Positions 32,936 to 46,010 of a DNA stretch of 64,000 bases are shown in pieces; position 1 is the stretch's first letter; every line of letters begins with the position of its first letter. The translations under genes and the position numbers were made by a program. The DNA is taken from contig NC_089035.1 of NCBI RefSeq assembly GCF_034140825.1, positions 39,060,001-39,124,000 of the forward strand, in the 5' to 3' direction. The notes under the pieces were generated by a model. That model was not told the DNA's origin. It did not search any database and worked only from the letters and a program-made list of their open reading frames with translations. This DNA is from Oryza sativa Japonica Group. Lineage: Eukaryota > Streptophyta > Magnoliopsida > Poales > Poaceae.

Positions 32936-34923
32936 TTTTTTTTGTTGTTCTTTTGAGTTTTGGATCTGGATCGATTTGGCACGTTGACAAAGCCACGTGG
33001 AGCTGAAAATGACAACGCAGATCGATATCACATAGGAGTACGCATGGATCTGTCCAGCTAGGCATCGGTAGCGACGGCACGGAATGGAGCTAGCTAGACA
33101 CGCATGTGTCGCCCATGTTATCCGCCCTCGTCGTCTTCTACCTACTCGTATACTGTCCTACGCACACACATACGCTCTGTGCATTACTATCGTCTTCTTC
33201 TTGCAGGAGTTTCAGATCGATCTATATTTTTTGCGGGTTCAGATCGATCTATATATATCTCGCCGATGTGTTGGAAGCATATGCATCTCTGGGTAGCACG
33301 CACAGTGCGGCATGCTGCCGACGGCGAGCACGTCACGTGGCACCTGCCGGCCTCCGCCGCAGAGGTGGCGGCGGCGGAATCCTCCTCGGCCCTGCTGTGT
33401 CGGCCGCGGGCGGTGCTACCCATTACCTCTTGCCGGCTGTGTCCATTTTTTTTCTCTCTCAATACGTCATCGACAATATCGGTAGGGACACAACTATATG
33501 TGTTACGGGTGCATGCTAAAAAACCCGATTCAGAAATTTTTTTAATGATTCGTCTATATTTACCATATATATACTATATATCATTCAATTCAAATTTAAA
33601 TACATATATTAATCTAAACTCAATCAGTAAAACAAGTTTAAACTTGATCAATAAAACAAACGAGTGGCATATCCTTCTATTTCGTTTTAGCTCCTGAGTG
33701 TCGACTAGGGTGAATTTCTTTGACCTATTGAGTATTGACAGTCAGGGGATGTTCTGCCGACATTCACGTAAATTATTTGGAGGCCACATCTCATCTTCAT
33801 CTTTATTGTTCAGGTACAACGGCTCCTCCTGTACGTAGCCAACTTCCTCTTCTCAGTTCTCACTCACCAACGAGAGAAAAAAGAAAAGAAAAAAGCAAAA
33901 AAAAAAAAGATGGGTTGCTTCCCATGTGATGTGCGTATTCTGAACGATTCGTCTGCAACTGCATCGTCAGCTCGGGTCGATCGATGGATGGATGTACGGT
34001 TCATATCTGACGTGTGATGGATTCGAGCATCACTGACGAATCCTCTCACCGGGGTCAACCACAGATCGCCGTGTCGGAGCGGGGCCCACCTGGCAGCCAC
34101 AGCACAGTGAGGGGATGGATGAGCAGAACGCCGTGAGAGTTCAGAGAAACATCCATGGAGCCCCCACATGACGCTCACATGGATCTTTTGCAAGCAATGC
34201 ATCTTCTCCTCTCATCATGCAACGAATTGTAAGTAATTGATTTGAGAAGGAATCTTTCTTTAGCAGAGGGATTAGCACTAATCTAATCATTATTCCAGGC
34301 ATGTCTCAGAGGAATAATAACAACCTGAACATGCTTCAGAGCACAAGATGCTTCTGAATCCACTCACCATGGTCAAAGGGACTCTGAAAATGTGCTTCTT
34401 GATCAGTGTGGGGGGAGGGAAGCTAATTAAAAACAGTACCAGTGCAACTACTACTATTCATTACCTAACTAATCAGCAAGGCTTAAACAATGATCTTGAC
34501 AGTACTATCAATTGGGACCAACTGATAGAAATAGATGTGAATCAAATCATGCAATGTCCCAACCCCTGAGAGAAAAAAAGAGCGAAAAGGGTTTAGATGG
34601 GACGAACCGTGTGTGAGCCATTGCATCTAAGCCTCCCCTTTCTTCTTCGCACACGAGTGCCTGATCATTGAGGGCTCCTCCATGGCATCAATGCCGGCCG
34701 TCCTCTGAACTACTACTAGTGTACCACACCCTTCTCATCTCCTTTCCATGGCAATGCATTTTCTCCATTGGTCCAGAGGCCAACTGCATGATCAGAGCAT
34801 GACAAGGGCAAGGCACCATCCTCTTCTCACTCACCGGCCGTCCATGATTGGCAATCCAATCACTCAAAACTGGGATTCTACTTGCCACTGGCTAGCTTTG
34901 ATCAGGTCATCAAGGTATCTATT

Positions 34924-37900
34924 TGTCACACCCAGAAATTCTCGAACCAGAATTTCTAAGCTGAATGTGCATTAAATCCCTGTCCAGGACCAGCCAGGGT
35001 ACACAAACGACAATTGTTGACATACAGACCCACATCTTACAAAAATATAAAAGATTACAAATGCAGCGGGAAAGATTAAAGCGAGCTAAACCGGGAAGCT
35101 TGACTTCAGCAGCGGGCGACTCCACTCCACAGGCAAACCTTGACGGCAGCGACGAAACCAACCTCTCTGAGACGGCTCCAACTAAGAAGAACTTCAACTC
35201 TGGTGTGGGGGAAAAGAGAGCAAGACTGAGTACTACCCACTGTACTCAGCAAGTCATACCGGAAGAGGAGGTATGATGCAGGATATAACCAAAGGAAGCT
35301 AGGGGTTCTTTTGCATAAAGCAGGCATTTCAAAACAGTAGTTGAAAGCAGTAAAACAGCTGTAGTAATTAATCAATATTAACCAATCACTGTCCAACGCT
35401 ACACCACGTTGCAACAGGCCCAACCAACCACCTGAACTACACCAGTTCATTAAGCTAAACTAGGGGTGAGACTAATCACGGTGAATCTGGTTGATCGCCC
35501 ATAACCGCGGGCACGGCTATTCGAATAGTTTTACTCTGGCCAGAGGTGTACAACTGTACCCACAAGACACGATTCCACACATGTCGCCATGCCCCGAAGT
35601 ATCACCATGATACTGCAAAGGGGGAAATTGTGACAAGACCCTCCACATAAACCTCCCCTAACCATCCACACCACGCTAAGGTTTCACCCCCACCCCTCAA
35701 AAGGCAGTGGGCGGTCCCCTCTTGCACCGCGGTGAATCCGGCAGCTGGACAACCGAACACCTCGGCCGACCCAACTCCATCACGCCCACCCTCGCCACCG
35801 GTGCCTAGGAAAGGGTCGAGCTATACTTCAGATCAAGCAGTTACCCACTCCCGCTTGTGGTAAGCACGGTAAGTCTCCCAGGGTTTCCCGTGAACCGGTC
35901 CTTAACTGCCATGGGTGCGACAAGCAAAACCATGCACTCACAGCCCGCCATTCAGAATATTTTAATTAACTGACACCCTTGCGGTGGCACCAATCTAAAG
36001 CTATGCCAATAGTCAGAGTCTATGTAATAATGTGACCCCCATTTGTGTACTAGTTGAACTAAGCATGGCTAAGCATTTCCTAAACCAACATCTAGTCATT
36101 TTAATACCCAAGTTATCAATGGCATAAGGAAATCAATATATGGCTGAGTAGTAGGACCCATCCCACATGATATTGTAAAAGAATGCAACATTTAATAGAA
36201 ATGTGGGATATTTGTAAATTGGGTACAATATGATCAAACGTATTGCATGACTTGCCCTGCTCTCGAACTGATGAGACCTCAGCAACGTCTTCGAGAAACC
36301 GCGGATCGACGAAACGGCCGAAACCTACGCGACAAACAAAGCACACAAGCAAAACATGCTATAAGACTACTGAAACAGGAAACAAAACCATTTTTAATGG
36401 ATTCTTTGCATTTTTCTTGATTTACTGAGACTTGGATGGACTTAAACGGAGCTCGGATGAATTACTTATGAATTTTAGAAGATAAACTGTGTTTTTACTA
36501 ATAAAGAAAAAGTCCTTAATTAATTATTGCGCAATAATACCCAGGGCTGACGTCAGCGAAAGGGGGGCACCGGCACGTGGGCCCCACGGGTCAGCGGCTC
36601 CAAAGGGAGGGAGGTGGCGCCTGGCAGGTGGGCCCCACCAGGCGGTGGCTCAAAGGGGAGGCGAGGGAGGCGCCGGCCGGGCTCGGCTCGGCCTCAAGGC
36701 CGACCGGCCGACCAAGGCGAGGCGGCGGCGAGGCACGGCCACCGACGGCGGTGACCGGCGGTGTGGGAAGCGGCGGCGACGGCCGAAAGGCGGCGGCGCA
36801 TGGCCGGAGCAGCGGCGTGGCCGGCGCTCGCGGTAAGGTGAGGAAAGGAGGGGGAGGGAGGACTCACCGGCGACACGGCGGCCAGAGCGGAAGACGAAGG
36901 CGGCGACGACGACCCGACGAGAGGAGGGGCGGACGAGCGGCGGCGACACCCAGAGGAGGGGAGGAGAGGAGTTAGGGATGGAGAAGGCGACCGCGACGAC
37001 CAAAGTGGCTGGCCGGAGACGGAGGGGAATGGATAGCTCCCCGGCTCGCGAGGGAGATGGGGTTCCGGTGGGGTTCCGGCGACGCGAGGCGGTGGCCGAG
37101 ATGGCCCACACGGCGGCGGAGCTAGCGGCGGCGGCAGCTTGGCGCGGCGGCGGCCCTAGTGGCGACGGCATGCGGCCGGAGATGGGCGGCGGCGGCGGAG
37201 CTCGGCGAGCGCGGCGCTACGGCGGTAGAGGGCGTGGGAGAGGACGGTGAATGGGGGAAATGAGAGAGAGAGAGCTCGAGTGAGGGTTTTTATGGGCGAG
37301 GGAGGGGCGGAAACGGCCGGGGATGGCCCCTATTTGGCCGGCGACGTGGAGAGGTGGAGGAGAGAGAGAGGGTGTTGGGGGATTTCAAATCCCCCACCAC
37401 TTGCGGGCGCGCGCGCGGGAGATGCGGGGGAGAGGGCGGCGACGTGGGCGCGAGGTGCGAGCGCGGAGTGGAGGCGCGACGTGGAGCGGAGAAGGCGGCG
37501 GCGCGGGCGGTTGGAGCTCCGGCTCCAATGACCGGAGGTAGGGGACGACCGACAGGTGGGCCCCACCTGTCGGCGCCCGAAAGAGAAAGGGAGGGAGGGA
37601 GGACTTCGGGGAGGGGAAATGAGGAGCGGGCCGGCCCAGGAAAGGGGTGCCGAGCGCGGGGAGAGAGATGGGCCGACGGCCCATCTAGAGAAAAAGGAAG
37701 GAAAAGAAAAGAAAAAGAGAAGAAGGATTTTCCTGGGATTAAATATTGCACTTTGGTGATTTTTAATTGGTTAAAATTATTTCCAAGGCTCTGAAAATTC
37801 CACTAAAAATCTTGTTAATGCATTGGAGCATGGGGGACTCAAGAAAAAAAATTCCACCACGCTATTTCTGATTATTAATTGCATTTATTAACTAGGGATT

Positions 37901-37991
37901 TAGCTCTAGGTTAATTAAGATAATTTCTTCGGACGATTTATTTAACAAATATTTAAAGCAAGAAAAAAGGGGGAAACTTCTGGGCGTGACA
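34924..37991. mobile_element. Solo LTR of a Ty3/gypsy-type retrotransposon
   Basis: A 3,068-bp element begins TGTCACACCCAGAA and ends TTCTGGGCGTGACA, the short terminal inverted repeat of an LTR. It is bounded by a perfect 5-bp target duplication CTATT (34919-34923 and 37992-37996). No internal domain or second LTR is present, so it is a solo LTR. Size and ends recall the long-LTR rice gypsy families (RIRE3/RIRE8 type), a tentative match. The perfect target duplication suggests a fairly young insertion. Its right half (36540-37700) is GC-rich and yields only spurious open frames. Confidence 0.88.
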
Positions 37992-37994
37992 CTA

Positions 37995-38243
37995 TTCCCT
38001 TATGTTCCATGTTGCAAGTCATTTTAGTATTGTCCTAAGTTAAACTTTTTTTAGCTTTAACTGAGTTTATTAAAAAAAGTCATTAACATCTATAATATTA
38101 AATTAGTTTCATTAAATCCATCGATAATAATACATTTATTTGTCATTGTACATGTTGGTGCATTTTTCTATAAATTCGATCAAAATTAGAGAAGTTTGAC
38201 TTAAAACAAATCTAATATGACCTATAATATGGAACATGAAGAG
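37995..38243. mobile_element. Stowaway-like MITE into whose edge the LTR element inserted
   Basis: Left end TTCCCTTATGTTCCATG and right end TATGGAACATGAAGAG are inverted repeats with flanking TA (37993-37994 and 38244-38245). The left TA lies within the CTATT duplication of the solo LTR, so the LTR element landed at the terminus of a pre-existing MITE. Confidence 0.8.
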
Positions 38244-38245
38244 TA

Positions 38246-40115
38246 GCTATCTAGGATTGTTGATGCACTTTTCTTTGGAGAAAAATGTAGCGTCCACGCC
38301 TTCTTAGAGATTCTTTGGAATACATAAATTTTACATGATTTTTGTAGAATTTTGTTCAGTTTCTCCAAGTCTTTTTAAAACTCCACCATTCAAATGATGC
38401 CTTAGAGCTTATTCAAAATGTAGGAATTTCATTTCATGAGAAACTGTATAGTTTCCATGGAGATCACCGTAAAACGTGCAGTCAAAATGGTAATGTGGTA
38501 AAGATATGACTTCTAAACGAAAATAGTGGTGAATATTTCACCACCATATGATTCACGGTGAGTACGGTTATGATTTCCAGGGAGAGATTATCACTACCTA
38601 GTTCTCAAAAAAAAAAAATTATCACTACCTAATAGTCTGCCGAGAAAAAAAAAAGAACATTGTCGTGTGAGGCATGGATGGGGATAGGTTGTTGGGCTTT
38701 TCCTTTCAATCAGTCAAGACGGGGGCCCAAATTTCTTATTATATTTTTGCGTACCTGAAATCAGTTTCTCCACGTACTCCTCTCCCCACCATTATCCCAG
38801 TACAGGTGCAGACTTCAGAGATGTCTGAAGAAAATGAAATGGGAAAAGGAAATGTTATGCTGAATGCATTCGGTGAGAGGCATCATTGTGTTAGACATGT
38901 GAGGATCAGAACAAATTCTTGTTGAAAAGCTTACACTTGATATCATCTGCATGCTCTCCCAAGTAACTGTTCAGAGAACATGCTTTGGATATATGAATAG
39001 ACAATTGTAGAATTTGCAGTTGCCAATATCTGGAAAGAGAATAAAAGGTTCAGAAAGAGATAGAGGAAAACTGATAACTGCTCCTGTAAAGTGTGAACTC
39101 CAAAACATGACAGGAGGAAAAAAGATAACCGCAGAGATTTATAAGGCAGGAACAATTTATTTGCATATAAATTAGGGCTGTTGAGATTGTAGCCAAAATA
39201 AATAAATTTTTGTAAGTTGGCAATATTGCCAGGTTTTGGCAGGATAGCCACTACTACGTAGTTGCCAAATTCCTTATGTATTTTTTTACCAAAGTTGGTA
39301 AGAAACCAAATATATACACATATTTGAAACTTTACCAAAAAAAAAATTATGGTTTGAAATGATATCAATCTGAAGAACACCTTAATCACATGTCAAGAAC
39401 AGAATTTTGTGTTTGTGCAATGTGCCCTTAGTTGGTGAAGCAGGGTGTGAAATGGACAGTAGTCTAATCATTTTGTAGCATTAGCAGTTGAGAACGAAAG
39501 GGATTATTCATTACAGAAACAAAGTACTAGTACATAAGATGGAGGAGCTTCATATCCTCTCCATTGCATAGTGCTAAAAAGACATCGCTTGCAGTTAACC
39601 TGCACTGCACTCTGCACATCATACTGAGGGCTGAGGCTGCTAAAACCCAGCATTGTACTGTAGATATGATGCCAGGATATCACCAAAGGTCTTTCAGACA
39701 ATGGCCTTATCAATATCACCAAAAAAATATAAATGCAGCTAGAATACAAATAAAAGATCGTATGGCATCAGTATAGGAGTAGTTGAAAACCTTAAGTGAT
39801 GACACCATCCTTTTCTGGGATTCCTTCCCATCCATAAGGTCTGAATACTCCGCAACAGACAAGTTTCATGCCTGTTTCTTCAGAGATAAGTATGCAGAAG
39901 CCAAAAGGGGACAACATGCAGACATGGAGATTAAGATTGTGATACATGTACCATAAAAACAATTATCTCAATTCTCAAGAAGGAATGTGCAGAGAGGACC
40001 AGCTTGACATTGCTGCCTTAGGAACCATGAAAAATTTCCTCCTTGTTTTGTTTGTACTTTAATTTTTCCCTCAATGTTCAATGAGATACAAGTAGATATG
40101 GTACAGTCATACAAT
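38246..40115. other. Intergenic / possible 3' UTR region
   Basis: No domain-bearing frame. The part nearest 40100 flanks the LINE insertion and may belong to transcribed 3' sequence of the DUF6598 gene on the minus strand, but this cannot be shown from sequence. Confidence 0.4.
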
Positions 40116-40128
40116 GGAACTACAGAAA

Positions 40129-41508
40129 TAGCCCGTCGGTTGCCGGTATGGAAGGCAGAGCAGATGGCGCCCATTGGTCGAGTCACTATGGTAAATGCGG
40201 TATTAATCTCAATACCGATCTATCTGCTGATGGCCATCAATGTGCCAAAGTGGGTGATAAAGGGAATCGATAAGGTCCGTCGCGGCTTCCTCCCGTCCGG
40301 GAAAGCAAGCGCTAGTGGTGGAAGCTGCCGGGTCGCTTGGGCACGGGTTTGTGCACCCAAATCGTATGGTGGATTGGGTGTCCCTGATCTTGAATGCATG
40401 GGACTTGCACTCCGGTGCCGCTGGGCTTGGCAACTGAGGACATCGCCGGAAAAGCCATGGCATGGACTCAACGTTCCAATCTCGCAAAAGGAGAGGAACC
40501 TGCTCCAAGTCTCTTTGACATGTCGAGTCGGCAATGGAATGAACGTGCTCTTCTGGGAAGACAACTGGATCCAAGGGTCGTCAATCCGCACCCTTGCGCC
40601 GGCTGTGCATGCAGCGGTCGTAGCAAGAAAGCGGAATCGTAGGACGGTTCGCGAAGCACTCCAAGGTAGAACATGGATCCGGGATATATCTGGGGCTTTG
40701 GGAATCCAAGCTATCCTAGAGTACCTCAGCTTGTGGACATCTTTGCAATCCTTGGATGCCCTATCGGAAGAGCCGGATTCAATCATCTGGAGATGGGAGT
40801 CGTCAGGAGAATACCCAGCTCGCTCAGCTTATCAGTCCATGTTTGTGGGGAAGGTCCAATTCCAGGACAAGCCTATCTGAGGGTCGTTAGCACCACCCCG
40901 ATGCCGCTATTTCCTGTGGTTAGTGGCACTAAACAGATGTTGGACAGCCGATCGTTTGCGGAGACGGGGTTTACCACATCCTGATCGGTGCGTCCTGTGT
41001 GATCAAGGTGACGAGACGATTGATCATCTCCTGGTCGCATGCCTGGAGTCACGTCAACTGTGGTGGTTCGCACTCCGAGCAATTGGCTTGTCGGACATAC
41101 TGCCATTCAACGAACCCTCCTTCCTCTTATGGCTTTGTGACAAGAGAATGAAGGTTGCCAAAGCTCAACGACGAGGATTCGACACCGTTGCAGCTTTGAT
41201 AGCTTGGACTATTTGGAAGGAGCGGAACAACAGGGTCTTCAACCAACAGCAAAAGACCTGGGTCGAAGTGGCAAAGGTGATGGCGGCCGAGGCCGAGCTT
41301 TGGCGCTTAGCGAAAGCGGCCATGCCGGAGTTACCTCTACCGACCACGGAGTGGCGGTCACAAAATTTGATAGGAGATTAGGCCTTAGATTTTGTTGTCC
41401 ATCCGGTACCCTGTCCCCTTCTTTATTTTCATTTTTAAAACTCTGTAAATAATCTTTATTTCTCTTAATACAAATATGCGCATCTTGCGTATTCCAAAAA
41501 AAAAAAAA
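40129..41508 (+). mobile_element. 5'-truncated L1-type LINE (ORF2 C-terminal part)
   Basis: The insertion carries the end of reverse transcriptase plus the C-terminal zinc-binding zf-RVT region: APIGRVTMVNAVLISIPIYL, WHGLNVPISQ, VLFWEDNWIQG, then CVLCDQGDETIDHLLVAC and AWTIWKERNNRVFN. It ends in a poly-A tail and is flanked by a perfect 13-bp duplication GGAACTACAGAAA (40116-40128 and 41509-41521). Only the last 1.38 kb was copied. The reading frame is continuous to the stop before 41383, except for one in-frame TGA at 40878-40880 where Trp is usual. The insertion therefore looks recent and was dead on arrival. Confidence 0.95.
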
Positions 41509-41521
41509 GGAACTACAGAAA

Positions 41522-42716
41522 CTCAATTCTGTCAGAACTGATTTTTTCAAGCTGAGTCAGAAGACCTACAACTACAGGAAATACATCTACACATGCATAT
41601 ACATGAGCGATCCTACATACTATTCATCCAACGTAGTATGCCTACTTTTTTCTTCAACACAGAGAAGAACAGTTAGCAATCTAGTTATAAAATGTTGAGC
41701 ATACAGAGAAGAAAATGTGCACCACTATTATAAACATGAACACAAAATTTAAATAGAACAATTGATCTTGTCATGCCTTAGTAATGCCCATAAATACGGC
41801 CACAGCTCAAACAAGCAGATAGTATAATATAGTACCTGAGTCTGCATAGAAGCGTACAATCAATGGGTCACAAATAAATTGCATCCTAACATAATTTATA
41901 TGCTACTGCTGCAATCTAGTATTAAATGTCTGGAAATAGGAAAACCAACCTGATTATCTTGGTTTTCCATAGGTAGGTAAGGCATGCCATGTCAGTGATG
42001 TACCAACATTCAGCTCAAAATGAGACTTCATAGCCACAACCCACAAGTGAATTACAGTTTGGCTTAACGACAAGCCTGATCAAGTTCTGTAACCAAAGTA
42101 ATCAACAATCAACTTCCTCAACACATATCTGGGTACATGCATAGAAGTTTCATTGCAAGCAGCCAAGCATTCCTAGTGACAGAGCTGGTCGAGAAGCTCA
42201 CCTGAACTTGTCCTAGATGCTTATCAAGAAACCAACTTGTCCTAGACTGCAGTATATTACAGTACACTATATTATTAGTAACACGGACAACACCAAATTC
42301 CTAGTGATAATATGTTTGTGTTGTGTAAAGATAATAATAAAGATGTGGTCGACAAGCTGATTCGGTAAGTGGCATCTAAACTAGAAATTTTCTCATTAGC
42401 ATCACCCCTTTTATTCCATTATATGTCCACATTGCTCCGCGTGCACAAAGTGGGGCGCCGTTCATCCACCACAAATTCTGTCCAAGAAAATGGGGCATCA
42501 TAAAATACAAAATCTCATCAAGATAGGAAATCGAACTTTATCCGTAGCGGTGGCAATACTGCCAACATTCTATACACAGGATACCGCGTCCATCAAGAGT
42601 TCGCTATTCTAGCTAGTAAACAAAAGAAAAAAAAACCAACACCCCATTTCAGAAGTTCAGAAGCAACAGATCCAAAGGAACATCACAATTCACATACCAC
42701 TGTGCAATGTACTTAA
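41522..42716. other. 3' flank of the DUF6598 gene
   Basis: AT-rich, no coding frame. It probably contains the 3' UTR of the minus-strand gene that stops at 42717-42719. Confidence 0.45.
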
Positions 42717-45510
42717 TTAAGTATAGCCATCAGGAAGCAAGGAAAGAAGTGACCAGTTGACAGTTACTTCCAATTTACAAAAGCCCACGTCAAGAGAGCT
42801 CTGGCTCATACCGGCTTCCTTAGGCGTGAAATCCTTCTCATCTTCTATCACATTATCAGTTCCAAGTGCCAGCACTGAAACGGTCAGGTCTCCCTCACCT
42901 TCCACGGAAACAACATGGCGTGAAAGCTTGATCATGCGATCAGCAGTAACAGGCACCATCTCACAATATCCAGAATCAAGCAGCAGGACTTTATTGTCTT
43001 TTAGACTGGGGGTATGGGCAGTGAATGCACCACGAAAACCATCTTTCCATGACCCATCAATGATACGCACACTGATTGAGGCCTCCAAGGACTCAACAAC
43101 AAAGCCAAATGTCAACTCCAGCGTGCTAAGCCTGCTAGTGTACTCTCTATTAACCAAGCGCGTTTCACCTCTATCAGAAGCACCGGTGAGCGGGACAGCT
43201 AAAAAGCTTAAATCTTTATCCTCAGATTCGACAGAGCCCTTCACTTTCAGCGGGGCCTCAAAATACACAGGGTCAGATACCACAACAGCACGCGTAGGAC
43301 CTGTCAGTAATAAATATCGATCCTGCATGCAATGCGCAAATTAAGTAAATAATATTACTTCACCAGCTCGTAGTAAGACATGATTACATGTATATAAAAA
43401 GAAAGTTTATCCATTGATGTTTTCTCCATTCATCAAGTGCAACTTGATGAAAATAAGCATGAAATGGGAGTCTGGTGCCACAGCAAAAAAGAAAAAAGAA
43501 CTTATAGGGGGCACTGCCACTAGCGAATAAATTGAGTTGGTTCAGCACGCAAATTGAAATATTTCAGAAACCTTGAAATTGAGTGAACCAATATGTACAA
43601 ACAATAAGAAATCTGATGACAAAGAAAAGCTAAATTTGGCAGCACAAAAACATTACAAAACCATATACAAATGCAAAGTGCATATAATAAATGATACGGC
43701 ATGCACAACATAAAAAAAACAAAAAGAACCATTCGCTTGGCACATTAGTGACAGAAAATACAGGATATCTGTTGAGGTGTGCATATTCTATAGACACATT
43801 AAAGCATGCTTATTTCAGATATTCGATCTACAATGCCTTGCGAATAGTCCTATAATATTCTCAATCCAAAATTTCAAAACAGTAGCAACTGGAGTACTGA
43901 ATATAGAAGAATAGAATGCTAACCTAAACTGGAAGCATGCCTGACCTGTGCATTTTGTCTATGCACCATGGGTGCACACATAAATGGCCTATAACTCTTA
44001 AAGAGCAGTTAGTTGCAGGTACTCAACAAATCTCAGTTAGCTATAGATCATACTTTTCGCCAACATGCTATTAACTCTTGATCAATCTTTTTATTGGCAT
44101 ACCACTAAAAAGTTAAACATAATCACTAAATTGGCAACCAAAATGCATCGATCATACACTAAAATTCAACTTGCCCATTGACGTGTAGAAGACATCAAGA
44201 TATAACACATTTTGTGGAAGCACAAACGCTTTGCAAGGATGCTTATTAGCGATGCTATTTCCACATTTAGATATCTATTAAAAGCTAAACTTTTGATTTG
44301 ACACGCAGCACAATTTCCATGGCTAGTAGGCAATTGATGCAGTTTCATTTGTTTGGAGCACAGTTTAGAACAACTTACAAAGTAATTTGTACCACAGACT
44401 TCACAAGCATTTTGATAGCCATACCAATACGGATTAGTATGTTTAGTTATGGTAGGAATGGTTTTCTATGTAAATTGAGCTGTCTTTATGATTCTGATAT
44501 AAGTAACAAATGTGGAAATCCTATACTTAGCCATGGCAATGCATTACTAGAAGCAAGCAAACTGTATCACCATGTATAAGTAGTCTTCTAAAAGTCCATT
44601 TGAGGTGGGCTAATTTGATATGAAGAAACCAAGGAATAAAGTGCAACAAATATCTCTATATATAAATAGTAAAAACTACTAGTAGCACAATGTGTGTCCA
44701 CGCACAAATCATGATTTAATTATGCAAAAGGAAGAAATATAAAACGATGTACAATAGGAAATAAAGTGCACCTCTTTAGTAATTGTTTGGCAGTTATCCC
44801 TGGTGCGGTTGAAGATCATAATGCGGTTGCGGTCAATCGTGTCGCGCGCAGCAATGAGACCAAACACATTGATCGGCCACTGTAAGCCCCCTCTTATTCC
44901 CTTTATTTTGACCGAGATGATCTGCAGAGTGTGACGGACTGAAATATGTCTCGGCATAGAGTCGTCCTTACGGTGTGTATAGCGCATGGGTGGTATAGGC
45001 GCTGCATGTAGCGAGTATCAATCAACCAAAGAATACATACAGTAGATAATGCAATCCTAACAAAGTAGTGATCAACCCTAAAGAACCCAATCCAATCAAT
45101 TCCTATGTACTCCCAATGAATTACTATCAATATGCTATCAAGGAGTATATAATATAAAAGGAATCAAAGAATGTATCAATGAATTACTGACAGATTGTGT
45201 CGTAGGGACCGAAGATGGCGGACCAACGGTATTCCCAGTCCTCGCGGTACTCGCGAGCCTTGACGCCCGGTGTGTCGGACCAGTCTTCGTTGGGGTACTT
45301 GGCCATCTCCTTGGCTATCTCCTTCAGGGTCTCCTCCCTCGCCTTCCTGTGCCACTCCGCCGCCTTCTGCTTCATGCGCAACTCCAATTCGGGGTCTCTC
45401 TTCTTGCTACTCGGCGCCCCGCATTCCCCCTCCCCTAATCCGCGTTCTCCCTTCTTTCTACTCGCCTCCGCCTCCTCCTCCTCCTCCTCCTCCTCTACCT
45501 CCTTCTCCAT
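42717..45510 (-). CDS. DUF6598 domain protein (grass-expanded family)
   Basis: Three exons (45192-45510, 44772-45001, 42717-43322) give 384 aa. Exon 1 encodes a Glu-rich low-complexity N-terminus and a Lys/Glu-rich helical segment (MKQKAAEWHRKAREETLKEI), ending near WSAIFGPYDTI. Exons 2 and 3 encode the DUF6598 core: PIPPMRYTH, LQIISVKIKGIRGGLQWPIN, VFGLIAARDTIDRNR, RTRDNCQTITKE, YLLLTGPTRAVVVSDPV, ESEDKDLSFLAV. The exon 1 donor GTCAGT was chosen because only it keeps the phase into exon 2. The family is large in grasses and has no established biochemical role, although members resemble regions fused to ribosome-inactivating proteins in some grass genes. Start Met at 45510 is the first in a plausible context after the promoter. 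Confidence 0.85.
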
Positions 45511-46010
45511 CTCGCCGCAGATGCTGTAAACCCAACACAAAGAAAACCTAGGTTGTGGGGGGATAATTAAACCTCGCGTAGGGGAGGGGTGAAATATATT
45601 TTTTATGCCGGGCCTATGCTGGAGGCCCATGTAACTGCGCTCGTTTGTTGTGGGGCCAGCCCAGCCCAGCCCAAGGCCCACCAAACCTACAGACAAGTCG
45701 GGTCCCCCCGCCTACCCGCCCACCGGCCTGGCCACACACCGCCGCCACGCTGGACCGCCTGGTACGGAAACGGGTCCCACAGGTCAGAACCCGGCTGCGG
45801 CACGCCACATGTCACGGGTGGCCCCCACGCGTCAGCGTCACGCTCTTCGGGTTCTCCGCCTCCGCTGTTCCGTCTCCGACTTCCCCACCACGAAAATAAA
45901 TTCGATTTTTTTTCCTTTCCGTTTTTCTCCATTTCGCTGACACGGCACGCGCATACGGACAACGCCACGCCGAGTTCGCTCGTCTCCGCTCTCGCTGCGT
46001 CGGTGATCTG
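45511..46010. promoter_or_regulatory. Bidirectional promoter between head-to-head genes
   Basis: Exactly 500 bp separate the two start codons. The stretch is GC-rich in the middle (45640-45890) with several GGCCCA/TGGGCC-type site II motifs (for example CAGCCCAGCCC and GGCCCACC near 45660-45685). These are common in divergent plant housekeeping promoters. Confidence 0.55.

Larger units (their letters stand above)
31216..34918. other. Intergenic region with MITEs, no supported gene
   Basis: Apart from the MITEs at 32034-32267 and 32700-32935, the region holds a moderately GC-rich segment (33080-33520), where a short AGATCGATCTATAT motif is duplicated near 33213 and 33240. I see no protein domain on either strand. 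Confidence 0.5.

Noticed and set aside
36489-37794. Several overlapping Gly/Arg-rich open frames on both strands
   Set aside because: They lie inside the solo LTR, have no domain and reflect GC-rich LTR sequence.
40074-40128. Start of the LINE open frame at 40074
   Set aside because: The target duplication at 40116-40128 shows the LINE begins at 40129; the earlier codons belong to host DNA.
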